From Adineta steineri (taxonomy: Eukaryota; Rotifera; Eurotatoria; Adinetida; Adinetidae): a stretch of 64,000 nucleotides of DNA. The translations under genes and the position numbers were made by a program. This document shows positions 1-11,447 of the stretch, in pieces. Every line of letters starts with the position of its first letter. Positions within the stretch are counted from its first letter, which is position 1. Where the stretch lies: assembly GCA_905250115.1 (NCBI GenBank), contig CAJNOI010000039.1, forward strand, positions 124,001 to 188,000. The letters are read 5' to 3'. The notes under the pieces were generated by a model. That model did no database searches and was not told the DNA's origin. It was given only the letters and a program-made list of their open reading frames with translations.

Positions 1-30
1 TTTATCATAGTTTTAAAAAAAAACTTTTAC

Positions 31-1688
31 CAGCTAAATCAACAAGATTAATAACACTTGTCTTTTTTGTATCACCATGTACATCTTTAATGAATTGATC
101 GAAATATATTGTAACCAATGTATGTGCACGACTACTTGTTGCATTCATATTTGTTGCAGCTATCGTTCGATTTTGTGTACCTTCAGAAATACGATGTTCA
201 ATATCAGTATAACTACCTACAGGTACAACTCGAAGACCTTGCGGATAGAAATAACCTGATGTCGGATGTTGTCGAATACTAAGCCCTATAATAGTTTTAT
301 TATTAAAATATTTCTATAGAATATGTATTGAGGATGTCTACCTCCTTTAGGAAAATCTTGAGTTAATAAATCTCGAACTTGTTCATTGTATATTTCCATC
401 ATAGATACACCAACTTCATAACGCTAAAAATAATAAGATATGACAGGAGAAAATTCTTTGACCTATTTTATTATTCAAAAAAGATCAAAAAAACAGTTAA
501 TGCTTGAAATAGTTGAAAATTTTGACAATTATAAATTTATAAGTACCAAATTAATATGACAGGTCTGAAGAGCATGACATATCCTTGATTTTGCTATCCC
601 TCGAATGTTTTAAAAAATCAATAATAAAATATTAGTGTACTATGTATATCCCTGCGAATGTACTTTAAAATCTTTTAAAATAATTATTAATTGATAATCT
701 ATTTTCATCGTACGCTAAGACTTTGAATAGTAATTAACTGCTCCGTATATTAACTAAGCCGCTATAAGGCTATTTAAATAAAAGTAAAAATAACGTAGAA
801 AAGTACGTTTAAAATAATCTCATGCAATTATTAATTTAAATTTGTAACAATAAGTACTTACAGTCGATGAGTTTTTTGTTTTTTCTATTTGCTGAAATAA
901 TTCATCGCATGCAATTGGAATGATTCCACTGGAAGAAAATAGATATTAATATACAACAAAACAAGAATATTATTTGTTACCGATTAGCACCATAGCCAAT
1001 CATTGAATAACTTTTTCCGGAACCTGTTTGACCATATGCAAATAATGAACAATTAAAACCTAAACAAAAATAAAATATGCCAGGATATTATGTCAAACTT
1101 CTTTTTTTGTACCGTCAAATGCATTTTTTATAACATCACGTCCAAGATCATCAAAAACTTTTTGTTGCGAAGCATATGGTGATGAAGAACTACTAGGTTC
1201 CAATATTCCTGTAGGAAGTTCTGTAAAACCATCATGAGACCTGAAATCAAATTTTCAGTTTTATAAGATTTTATAAATTTTTTCAACTTACCAATATGAA
1301 TGATCAAATGAAAACTATAATTTATTGTTAGAGAGAAGAGTTAATTTTTTTAAATTTATGTTATTTCAAAAAAACTTACTTGTTTTGCTTCGTCTTCTAG
1401 AAAAGAAATGAGAAAAGAAGTTAATTTAATTTATAAATAAGAAAAACTTACGTGATAATTTTGGATCACTAATAAATGTTGATTGTCCATGCATTTTAAT
1501 GATAAGTTTTGCATTCCGATCTTTTTCCCTATATAATTTCAAAGAAAATGATTACTTCAAAAGTTAAAGTATAATTTTACCGTTGATTAAATGGACGTAC
1601 ACGTACAGCAACTTTAATACTAATACAGAAGAAAATATTTCAAAGAAAATTTAAGATAAAACTAGATGACTTACGATTCTTCAGACAT
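31..1688 (-). CDS. Kinesin-3 motor, KIF28/KLP-6-like (5' part; continues past left edge)
   Basis: Microtubule motor of the kinesin superfamily; only the N-terminal motor part lies in the window. The start codon is at 1688 (MSEES), followed by exons at 1581-1619 (IKVAVRVRPFNQR) and 1452-1528, then further short exons, the last ending at a donor just left of 31. Motor motifs appear in order: VAVRVRP, FSFDHSYWSH, the P-loop GQTGSGKS (exon near 990-1060), EIYNEQVRDLL, switch I TSSRAH (near 140-155) and switch II DLAG (31-45). The sequence after the P-loop (YSMIGYGANRGIIP) resembles KIF28/KLP-6 more than KIF1 as I remember them. The neck, FHA and tail regions would lie outside the window. Very short exons and introns of about 50 nt are typical of this genome. 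The subfamily call rests on motor sequence only. Confidence 0.92.
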
Positions 1689-2849
1689 TTTTTTGTTTGA
1701 ATATGAATATTTAAAAGAGTAAAGAATGGGGAAATGTTTATTAGCAACTGTAAAAGAAGACGATATATTTAAAAAAAGAGAAAGTAAAAAAAATGAACGA
1801 TGTTGAATATAGAAAGACAAATAACAGTGTAAAAAAGAAACTGGAAAGAAATACAAAAATAAGAAAGTAAAGGAAATAGTATGTCATGATTAATTATATG
1901 TTCTTTAAAGACAATAAGATAGAAGTAGAAAAGTAAATTAAATTTTTTTTGAAGTTTTTCAAGGAAATAGTACACTGGAATTTTATATTTAAAGCAAATA
2001 TTTATTAATGAACTAAGGAAAAAAGCAAATATTCTTTGGAATTTACTACCAAATCATTCATTTGAATCAAGGATTGAGATACAGTTTTTGAACATTTTAC
2101 TTGATGAACCGGAAACGAAGCAACAGACTATATCATTATTATGTATATATACAAAATCTTACAGAGTATATACACCAAGAAAATTACTGAATGAATAAAT
2201 CTTCTATAAGTTTCGAAAGTTGTTTCTTGTACACATAATCTTCTCCTGATAGAATTATTGATTCGTATTTGAAAATAACTACCAGTTATTTTATTGCCGG
2301 TGTGTACGTACACTTAATTATCGTCAAACTTCGCATCTGCAGTTTAATGTGTTTTAACAAAATCTCTTGATTTATTATTTTAAATTTATACGAATAACAA
2401 CGCAAATCATTTGTCAGTTTTATATATAGATATTTTGAACATGACGCATTATGATATACCTAAGAATAGATCTTTCTCGAAATAAGATTATATAATACTA
2501 TCGATCGCAAAACATTCGACCCCGATTGCGTACTTAACTGTCACCGAAAGATAAACAAACTTGATAAAAAATATTTGCTTAATAAAAAGAAAAGTTTTCA
2601 CAAACGATGATTCACCCAAAAACAACTAATAAGTTAATTATACAAGAATTTATTAGTGTATTCAATGAATACCTTTCTTTTTATATTTTTATAGTCATAA
2701 AATTTAGGAATCTATTGTATACAAGCAAACAAGACTAATCTTCTTTATGCCTTTTTTCTGGAAGTTGACATTACAATATTTTTCAATATATAATCGGTAT
2801 ATTTATATATATAAAACATTAGAAAAAAAAGCCATCTTAATATTTGTTT
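1689..2849. other. Gene-free AT-rich spacer
   Basis: The kinesin promoter should lie here, immediately right of 1688. Only short low-complexity reading frames are present. I see no domain, RNA gene or repeat that I can support. Confidence 0.5.
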
Positions 2850-3617
2850 TCAAGAAGTTGTATTCGGGCTTGTATAATATCGTCTTTTAAGAAATGCAAT
2901 AATACATGTATTTATAATAGATTGTAAAAATGTTAAAGCAATAATAGCTATTAATAAGCCATTAAGAACTTTATATGACGTTTTACATGTGTCGTCATCA
3001 CCCTCATCGTCGGTATCTTTTTTATCACATGTATCTGTTAATATAATAATAATGCCAAAACCAAAAACAACAGCAATAAATACAATTTGCCATAGAGATG
3101 AGCGAAAATATTTTGCTAAATCATATGTACGATAACGATTATTGAATACAATTGTGCCTATACCAATACTAATAATAAGAATACCAGCCCAAAAACCATA
3201 ATAATAATAAACAATTGAATGTGATACTAACAATCCAACTTGTATTCCAATCGTAGCAATACCAAAGAGTATCGTAATTATACCGTTAATAGTTAAAAAA
3301 ATTCGCATTCTTGTTGATAAAAAATTTCTCATGGTAACTCCATCAGGTTGTGGCACAGGATATGAAGATACGATTTGTACCGTACCGTCTGTTAATGGTG
3401 GCCCGGGATAGTTATTAATATAAACAACAGATGGATTATTTACATCGTAATAATTTGGTGGTGGAAGATGATCATGATTTTGAGATGTATATTGTTCTAA
3501 TTTATGAATAACACTTGGATATGATGGCGGTGGTGCTTGAATATCATCATTATTTTCATTTGCAGGTTTTATTTCACTACCTTCAGAATCATGTTGTACA
3601 TCCGGTGACTGTTGCAT
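2850..3617 (-). CDS. Tetraspan membrane protein with N-terminal PPxY motifs
   Basis: Intronless 255-residue protein. Residues 1-100 are hydrophilic and Pro/Asp-rich, with two PPxY-type motifs (PPSY near residues 31-34 and PPNY near 53-56), which bind WW domains such as those of NEDD4-family ubiquitin ligases. Four hydrophobic segments follow at about 105-130, 138-160, 173-196 and 218-245. An acidic Asp/Glu loop containing two cysteines (CDKKDTDDEGDDDTC) lies between segments 3 and 4. The topology resembles MS4A/CD20-like or MARVEL-like four-pass proteins, but no family signature is decisive. By topology the loop would be extracellular and both tails cytosolic. Function is unknown; trafficking control through PPxY motifs is inference. 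Confidence 0.8.
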   Translation of the reverse strand: MQQSPDVQHDSEGSEIKPANENNDDIQAPPPSYPSVIHKLEQYTSQNHDHLPPPNYYDVNNPSVVYINNYPGPPLTDGTVQIVSSYPVPQPDGVTMRNFLSTRMRIFLTINGIITILFGIATIGIQVGLLVSHSIVYYYYGFWAGILIISIGIGTIVFNNRYRTYDLAKYFRSSLWQIVFIAVVFGFGIIIILTDTCDKKDTDDEGDDDTCKTSYKVLNGLLIAIIALTFLQSIINTCIIAFLKRRYYTSPNTTS

Positions 3618-5447
3618 ATTTACCCTTAATATTTAGGTATTTGATTGGTAGATTTCTTTTACGTACGTTATATTTTTTTCTCTCTTTGATAATGGTAAAA
3701 AAACAGAAAACTATTATATGCAATAAATCAAGCATGGCCTTTTTATGCATGCGACTTGTTATATACACCTGTATTGAATATACATATATATTCAGGTACA
3801 AGCTAATGTTTTGTTGGTATATATATCTATGTATATATTTGTATATTTGTATATTTTTTTATTTATTTGAATAAGAAAAATTAAAATAGATTTCCGTTTT
3901 TTATATTCACAATAAAAATTAGCGAATAGTACACTCGAGAATTGATTTAACTTACTGAAGTTGTATTCAATTTGTAATCGATTCTTTTTGTATATATCAT
4001 AAGTGGGCGTATTTTTATTTGTTATTGATATTTGTATTTAAATTAGTAATATGCATGTGATCGCAAGTAATATCGGTATATATATAAGTTAGTTATTAAA
4101 CAGAATATGTTGAGAGTAATTCATTCAAGATATATCAAATATCTATTAACGCAATAACAATGTCTATTAAATTTCATTTTATGAACATTTTTTTAATAAT
4201 TAAAAAAGATAATAATAGTTTTTGTTATTAGTACTTCATCTAACGGGCGTCGTCCGTCGGATATGTCGACTCGCTCACCTGAAAAGCGCAACGTAGGACA
4301 AAGTATTACTGGGCGACGACCATACAGAATTTTGATGTTACCCATCCAACATTTCGATTCGCACACTCGAAAAACAAAACTTGCAGAAAACACTGTGTTA
4401 TTGATGAATATTCGTAAACAGATAATTATGTACTATTTTTAAATGTTTTTCGTATTTTTATAAGCATAGCTTAGATAGCAATGTACTTTTATGAAATATA
4501 ACGATTGTTTTATTCATTTCTAATGATATTGTATACTAATGATTAAGATTTTTCTTTAGATACATCGTAGATATTAGTTCTCGAGTACATTTTATTGGTT
4601 TTAATAAAACACGTTTAATGACGTGCCATATTTCGAAAATCATCCACCTCTTTAGTATCATTGCTAATAACTTTTAAGCATCAAAAATCTATTATTCATC
4701 AGACATGAATTAGAATTCAAGCATGTAATATCGAGAAAATATTGTACCGGTATATCATAACCATTTCGCATCTATAAAAAAATTACTATCAGTCTTAAAT
4801 TTCACAGTTTTTGGTAGTCCGAAGATGTACAAATTTTACTTCTACTATTATATCAAATATGCTATTCTCTAGTATAACTAAGCGAGATAAAAAAAAGTAA
4901 CTCTTCTTTTCGAAACAACTAATCAAATCAAACAGAAATTATCTTCATTCAATATTATCATTTCATTTACGATAAACCATACTCTTACACTCAAAATTGT
5001 AAGTTGAATATATTCAATGATTATGATCTAAATTACCACATAAAAAAACACCGTCTACTATGTAATGTAAATATTCGAAACGTATCAACAATATTTTATT
5101 CATTCTTATCTAAGTTTTCTTTCAATAATATCTCATTGGATATTTCTATATTTAGATTGTCTATACAATTGATTGATATGAGAAGAAAAAAAAAGTTGTC
5201 TGAGATCGTTCGTTATAGGTTATGATAAGAACATCAAACACATCTGTTTGACCTTCACTCAGCATTTTTTTTAAACATTCGACAGAAAGAGAAGAAAAAA
5301 AAATTGTGAAGAAGAAATGACCTCTCCTATCTACGGCATTAAGCGACTCGTTTTTTTTTCTTCTCTTTCTCGTATTCGATGATTAAACCCGATGGTGCCA
5401 AACATCTGCCTATACATATATCAGTAAAAAAGAAAAATAATATAAAA
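3618..5447. other. Intergenic spacer with one GC-rich patch at about 4235-4395
   Basis: Mostly AT-rich, low-complexity DNA between divergently placed genes. A patch at about 4235-4395 is clearly richer in G+C than its surroundings and contains related GGGCGNCGNCC strings. A short minus-strand reading frame crosses it but shows no recognisable domain. The right end should hold the promoter of the ZMYND19-like gene. Confidence 0.45.
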
Positions 5448-6242
5448 ATGGATGAAATTACCTTCAATACTCCAAGTATTATTAAATTAGGATCATTTGC
5501 TGGCAAAGTAGGATTCTATTTTATTTCTTTCTTATTTAAAATTTCTTTACATTTAGATTAAATATTGTCTTTTCGATACATTTTTTATTCCTCTATTGAA
5601 AATATTCAAATTAAAAGTAACCGAAAAAATTACATTTTGTTAAAATATTTTTTTGTATTAAATTATAGATAAAATATATTGATAATCAATTGATTGTTAT
5701 TGCAAATGATGGATTAGAAGATATTCTATTACATAATTTAATTTGGTAAAAAATAAATTCTAGCCTATTGAATTATGAATTTGTTTTTTTTTCTTCTAGG
5801 GAATATTTTTATCAATATACAATTCCAGATAATTATACAATTTATCATCGAAATGGAATAACAATGGATAATCGTCTAGAAAATTTATTATTAATATCGA
5901 ATAATATGATTTATCTACCATTAAAATCTTCTTCTCAATCAAGTTTTTATTGGAATATTATTTCAAATTTACCAATTGATATGGATGAAGTTGATTATCA
6001 TAATTCAATATTAAATCAATCAGATTTATATGAATGTCATAATGCAGCATGTACACAATTATTAATAAATTCATCGAATGAACAGTTTATTTGTCTTAAA
6101 TGCAAGAAAATAAAGTAAAAAAGAAATAAATATATGAAATAAAAATATAATATATATTTTATTTAGATATTGTAGTCAAATGTGTCAAATAATGGACGCT
6201 GATATTCATTCAATATTTTGTAATCCAAATAGTTCAACATAA
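5448..6242 (+). CDS. ZMYND19: ZMYND19-like MYND zinc-finger protein
   Basis: Four exons: 5448-5507, 5669-5745, 5800-6114 and 6167-6242. The start MDEITFNTPS was preferred over an upstream in-frame ATG at 5379 because it places the N-terminus like that of vertebrate ZMYND19, with a conserved LGxxAGK stretch shortly after. Family landmarks run in order: LLHNLIWE, the NGITMDNRLENL stretch (vertebrate form VTVDNRLDNL), SFYW..ISNLPID, YECHNAACT, and a C-terminal MYND-type zinc finger (C..C..YC..C..H...C) ending the protein almost at its last cysteine. ZMYND19/MIZIP is described as a cytosolic adaptor that binds the melanin-concentrating hormone receptor 1 C-terminus. Here it lacks the basic tail seen in vertebrates. 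Identification comes from recalled family sequence. Confidence 0.88.
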
Positions 6243-6762
6243 AAAGTCATTATGTGTATTTAATTTTTCTTTTAAAATTATATAGTCATTTCGTAACAGA
6301 AAAAGTTTGTTTTTTTATTGTTGTGTATGTATAAATATATTCGTATTTCGAAATAGAATGAAAATCAAATATTTATTATGATGAAGTTGCCATGTAATGC
6401 TTATCGTTTGATTATGAAAATTTCAAAATAGATAATTATTTCGAGAGAAGATGATTATAACTTAACTGAAGATAAAATAATTATTATCAAGAAAAGATAC
6501 GAGTTATTTTTATATGGTCAGCTTGACATAATACTATTCCTTCGTATTAATTTGTACTATTAAATTTGTTTCTAACCATCAGCAAATAAAAATAATTCCG
6601 TAAACTACTGCAATCGATAATGTAATAGAATGTTGCTGACCATTCATCTCTAATACTATGAATTTTTTTGTAATGCTATAATTTATTAAGAAAAAGAAGC
6701 ATTTAAGAGTATATATGATGTTTAAGAGATTTATAGAAATTTAAATAATTCAGCTTTGGTTA

Positions 6763-6852
6763 TTAATTCTTTCCGGCTGGCTATTCGAAAAATGCCGTAC
6801 CCTCCTACGGCAAAATTTTGATATTTGGCAATATCCGCCCGGAAAGGTTTAA
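6763..6852. mobile_element. Short TTAA-flanked imperfect palindrome, MITE-like
   Basis: TTAA occurs at both ends (6763-6766 and 6849-6852). Just inside are the inverted arms CTTTCCGG (left) and CCGGAAAG (right), with similarity continuing inward. A second, perfect hairpin lies in the centre (TGCCGTA / TACGGCA around a CCCTCC loop). The patch is much richer in G+C than its AT-rich surroundings. TTAA duplications are the target signature of piggyBac-type transposons, so this is a candidate non-autonomous remnant of about 90 bp. No coding capacity. Confidence 0.45.
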
Positions 6853-6935
6853 TATAAAAATAAAAATTATTATTTCTAAAATATCAGTTAAAACATTTTA
6901 TATGGCTGATAGAATGGTATATGAGTAATGGCTAG

Positions 6936-7020
6936 TTCTCGTTTCGGCGAAAAGTCACACCTTTTGAAATGCTTTGAAGAATATGCCCTCAGCTCCTCCC
7001 TTTTTTAGACGAAACGAGAA
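6936..7020. repeat. Inverted repeat, 11-bp perfect arms
   Basis: TTCTCGTTTCG at 6936-6946 is matched by its exact reverse complement at 7010-7020, with a 63-nt interior. Looser inverted similarity (AGTAAT) lies outside the arms. It could be a small MITE or a structured transcript end; nothing in it is coding. Confidence 0.5.
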
Positions 7021-7338
7021 GTCACTATCAGTAATTACTTCAAAGTTTATTGTTTAATTCTTATGGAAATCATATCGATATAATTTCAATTGAAATTGAA
7101 AGCTAATGTATATATTCTATGCTTGTTAATAGTTCTCTATAAAACATTGAATAGTTAACTAGTACATTTATATTTATTTCTGATTTTATGTAGAAAAATT
7201 CAATTTATACAATGATTTAGAATATATCTATAAAAATCAAAGACTTATATACATAAACTGTCTTCTCTGTATATAATTAATAACAATCAAAATGAAACAA
7301 ATGAGATTCAAAAAAAACAAATTCGTATAAAACAATAT

Positions 7339-9109
7339 TTATTCTTTATTTTGTTCATATTTTCTTTGTATTAAACGATAACATTTTGGACAATCATGCT
7401 CAATATTATCCCAACATTGTTTATGATAAATGTTTGAACATTGGTTACATCGTCCAATTGTTTTTGAATCATCAAATGGATATAATACATCTGATCGTTT
7501 TTTACATATTTCACATGTAAAACCTTTTTCTCGACATAATATACATTGACTGATATGTTGTTTTGCATGTATAATTGCATGCTTTAATATATCAAGAATT
7601 TCCTTTAATGATGAAAAATCACCTAATGAATATGAATGAACACTTTGATAAAGATATTCTCGTGCAAAAAAATCTTTAAGAAATTTTTCATTGAATTCAT
7701 TTTCAATACGTGGACATGTAGATAAATAAGCATGTAAATGTTGAAATTGTAAACGAGCAGCTTTTAAATCAGATAATATAGATTGTGATGTATATAAATT
7801 TTCATTATCATGTTGTATATCAATTATTGGTTGATATAAATTTGATTGTAGAATATATTTTGCTCGACGACATACAGGATAAGAACGTTTATCAAATGTT
7901 TCTATGATTTTTGCTGGTATAGGTGCATAATCTATAACATGACATCGATCACAATATAATTTACCAAAATAATGACAACGACGTGGTTGTGAATTTGATA
8001 TTGATGAAAATGGAATATTACAACATCCACAGACATTATTCTGACTAATTGGTGTTGTATGTGTAAATTCTAAATAGAAATTTATAGAAGAATTATGTAA
8101 TTTTTACTGATTCATAGATGTTATCTAGTAAAACATGAGGAAGTAGAAAAATACCTTTGATGTAAAGTGTACTCTCTGGTGGTGCTCTAAATGAAAGTAC
8201 TTCGAAATCATCAGCATCGATATCTTCTTCGTCACTTTGTTGTTCACTATAGCCATCCATTGTTGAAGTAATATCACATATTGATTGTTCTTGATCATTC
8301 AAACTGTCATCAATTGTTAATGATGAGGATGATGATAAATCATTTAAACCTATATGAAAAGATAATTAGTAAAGATCGATATTTAAAAAAAAAGAAAGAT
8401 AAAACTAACCTACAGCCCAATAATCGGTCGATGGTGAAAGTCCATTACCAAACATTGATGCATAATCAGATGAATCTGATTGACGCTGTGATTGTAATGA
8501 ACTATGAGGTACACTAAGTGGTACACTAAGTGGTTCACTACTTAGTCGTCCACGCGTAGTATTAAATACTTCAATCTTCACAGTAGAATTAGGTGATTCA
8601 AAACAGTGTGGACAAGGTTCAGAATTTTTTTGAGATGTTGATTTCTCAGCATATATTTCAGGATCACATGTTGATAAACAATTTTGCATAGTTGAGTTTA
8701 TTCTTTTAAGTAAAGAAGATAATGATGATGATGATGACGATGTTTCAGTTTTTTGTCGACGCAAAAATGAAAGCTATAAAGAAAGAACTCCAGGTAAAAG
8801 TTGTCTATTTTCTTTTTTTTAAATAGTTTAATGCGTATTTTATATTCGATATCAAGAAGAAAAATCTACGTCAGAAAGTGCATGCAATAATGATATCAGT
8901 ATTATTTGTTTTTAGTTTTTTTCGTTTTCTTGTGGACTTTGACATCTCTTTATAATTACGAAAAAGAAACGATAGCTAACGACTGATGTATACATACATG
9001 CTATCTAAAGTCAACTTACCCTGTTTAATGTACCTGACAATAACTGCACCCGTGCCTCCAGTAATATAGGCCATTGTGATGAAAGTTCGTTTGGCTTATC
9101 GTCAGCCAT
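7339..9109 (-). CDS. Rubicon/Pacer-family autophagy regulator (Rubicon-homology zinc-finger domain)
   Basis: Exons: 9020-9109 (start MADDKPNELSSQWP), 8410-8773, 8155-8349 and 7339-8069. The last exon encodes a full Rubicon homology domain: an opening CGCC, then RRCHYFGKLYCDRCH, a helical middle, and the Cys/His-rich end with CILCREKGFTCEIC, CNQCSNIYHKQCW and CPKC. This domain occurs in RUBCN, RUBCNL (Pacer), PLEKHM1/3 and DEF8, and binds RAB7 on late endosomes and autophagosomes. The middle is Ser- and acidic-rich. There is no N-terminal RUN domain, so the protein is closer in layout to Pacer than to Rubicon, and a negative or positive role in autophagosome maturation cannot be told from sequence. 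Confidence 0.88.
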
Positions 9110-9851
9110 ATTTTAATATTTTCATCTGTGAAATATAAGATAAATATAATATTAACATGACTGCGCAGTTATCGCGAGGCGTATTCAACCATTTCATAAA
9201 TAATATGACTAAATACACGATTCAAGCACAAAAAAAAATATGACGACAGTATCGTAAACGTAGGAAAAAAAAGTACAAGCGATGAATCATCGTCAGCAGC
9301 TTGATGTATCTTTTATTTGAAGGCACTTAAGTATGATCACACAGTACAATGATAATGATAACAAACAGGACATCTGCTGAGTATAGTGCAAACATGTTTT
9401 TTTTTCACCTTGGTAAACATTTAAAAATATATCTTTTATAATTTGATAATTTATTTCAAATGAGATCAAAATAAAATAATTCTTCGAGTAATGAAAACAA
9501 AAACAAACAAACAAAAAAATAAGATAAAATCGAATTTTGGCACAATAGATAGCATTCTCAATAGATTAACATTATTTTTTGAAGCAAAAAAAGCAAAAAG
9601 AAAACAAAAAAACATACCGAAAAGCACGCACCGGATGTCAACAAAGATAAACGTGTTTGATACAAAATCATCCCGAGTATTAAAAACAAACAAGTGTGAT
9701 AGAAGATTATGTGTCAAATAAAGAAAGACGAAGCATGTTTTTTTTCTGTGTGTTTTGGAATAAATGAAAATAATAAAGTATAGCATAATTATCTGGCAAA
9801 AAGAAAAAAGAAAAATAAAATGGAATATATATTCTCTTAGTTATTCTGTGT

Positions 9852-11083
9852 TTATGGGAGATGATAACGATTATAAGCTGATGGAACATATTTGACTGTT
9901 CGAAATGTATCATTTGTTTTCGGTGGAATTGAGTATTCACGAGTTAATTCGAATGGTTTTCTTGATGCAGAATACATACGAGATAAATCAGGTTGTTGTC
10001 GTATTGTTGAAGAATTTAGATGATTATAACTACTTGGTGTTTGATATATGGAAGACGACGTCGTAACCGGACGATAATTAGTACTATTGCTACTAGCACC
10101 ATGAGTGTATATATTGGAATTGTTCGGCTCAGCTATGGATCGACCTGGTAATGCGCTTGTTGCTGTACGATTGACATATGAACCTTGACGTGGTGGTACT
10201 ACTAATGATGGTGATGATGAATATGAAAATGTTGAACGTACTGGTGAGAAACTAAGTGCTGGTTTTGTTGATGATCTTGATCTACTTATAGTATTATTAG
10301 TAGTTGTTGTTTGAACTGGTACTGTTGTTGTTGATGGCATTGGTCGACGTGGGCGTGATGATGATGCTGATGTTGTTAAATATATATCTGGCACGGCACC
10401 AAATGATGTATTAACAAATGAAACAGTTGTATAACCGGTTAAAGATCTTTCATAAGAAATTAACTAAAGAAGATAATAAATAAACGATTAAATATTTTAT
10501 AGAGATATATTAATTAATAATTACTTGTTTAATAAAACCAAAATTTGGACCAATAATATGTCGACGAGAACGTAAATAATAAAATGCTTCACGTAATGAC
10601 ATTTGTTGATATTTCATTAAATAAGCTACAAAAATAAATATAATGAAATATTATTAATAACAGAAAATAGAATCAGTAAAACTCAATTAACAGATTGAAT
10701 CGTTATTGAATAGGTTTTATAAATACCCATATCAATGAATAATAAATTACAATTTTAAGCTGATTTAAGTTTAGAAAGATTTTCTTACCCAAAATAATAC
10801 TTGCCGATCTTGATCGACCAACATAACAATGAACAAGAGTTTTTTTTCCTTGTTGAATATTTTGATGTATACGATCAGTTATTCGATCAAAATAAGGTTG
10901 TATCGATGTTGTTGGTAGATCTTGTATGCTTACTTTTTCATATTCAACTGATGGTCCCAGATCTTGTATTGGACATTCTGATGATATATTAAAAACACAA
11001 CGAATACCTTTATTTAATATCGCTTGTCGAGATTCAAGGCCAGATATATATAAATTATCGATAACTTCGGTAATACCCAACAT
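9852..11083 (-). CDS. Dual-specificity phosphatase (DUSP14/18-like) with Ser/Thr-rich tail, copy 1
   Basis: Exons: 10789-11083, 10525-10625 and 9852-10463, all joining in frame at canonical splice sites. The first ~150 residues form a small DSP domain: ITEVIDNLYISG, the active-site loop HCYVGRSRS (the HCxxGxxRS signature with catalytic Cys and Arg present), AYLMKYQQMSLREAFYYL and RRHIIGPNFGFIKQL. This order matches DUSP14/18/21-type phosphatases, which dephosphorylate Ser/Thr/Tyr on MAPK-pathway proteins. The last exon adds about 200 residues rich in Ser, Thr, Pro and Arg, absent from vertebrate members, probably disordered. It lies just downstream of a related gene on the same strand, so the pair is a tandem duplication. 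Substrates are unknown. Confidence 0.9.
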
Positions 11084-11447
11084 TGCTTTTAATTTGTCAA
11101 ATTTACAACTACATATACACTCACACGCACTATTATTCTAAAATAAAAATAAAACTGTTATTTATTATTATTATTATTATTATTCTCTTTTAATTGTCTT
11201 TCGACATGCACACCGAGATTAATACATATACGACATTAACAATTCAGAGAAGAAAAAATAAACGGAAAAAAAAGATATAAATCTGAACGCCGAGAAAGGT
11301 TGAAAAGGCAAAATAGAAATATAATATAATATGTATATATCAGTTTAAAATAGGCGTATATCATTCTTTTATACTCTGATTAAATCATTAAAATATTAAT
11401 AATTAAAATTTCGAAAAAAAACAATTTTCTTTTTTTCTTCGTTATTA

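Larger units (their letters stand above)
6243..7338. other. Intergenic spacer holding two inverted-repeat elements
   Basis: Convergent gap between ZMYND19 (+) and the Rubicon-like gene (-). It holds the TTAA-bounded palindrome at 6763-6852 and the inverted repeat at 6936-7020, listed separately. The remainder is AT-rich with no gene seen. Confidence 0.5.

Noticed and set aside
5379..5447. Upstream ATG for ZMYND19
   Set aside because: It would add a lysine-rich leader not seen in the family; the 5448 ATG matches the usual N-terminus.
9293..9786. Overlapping minus-strand ORFs and a plus-strand lysine-rich ORF
   Set aside because: Low-complexity A/T-rich frames mirroring each other in the gap before the Rubicon-like gene; no domain.
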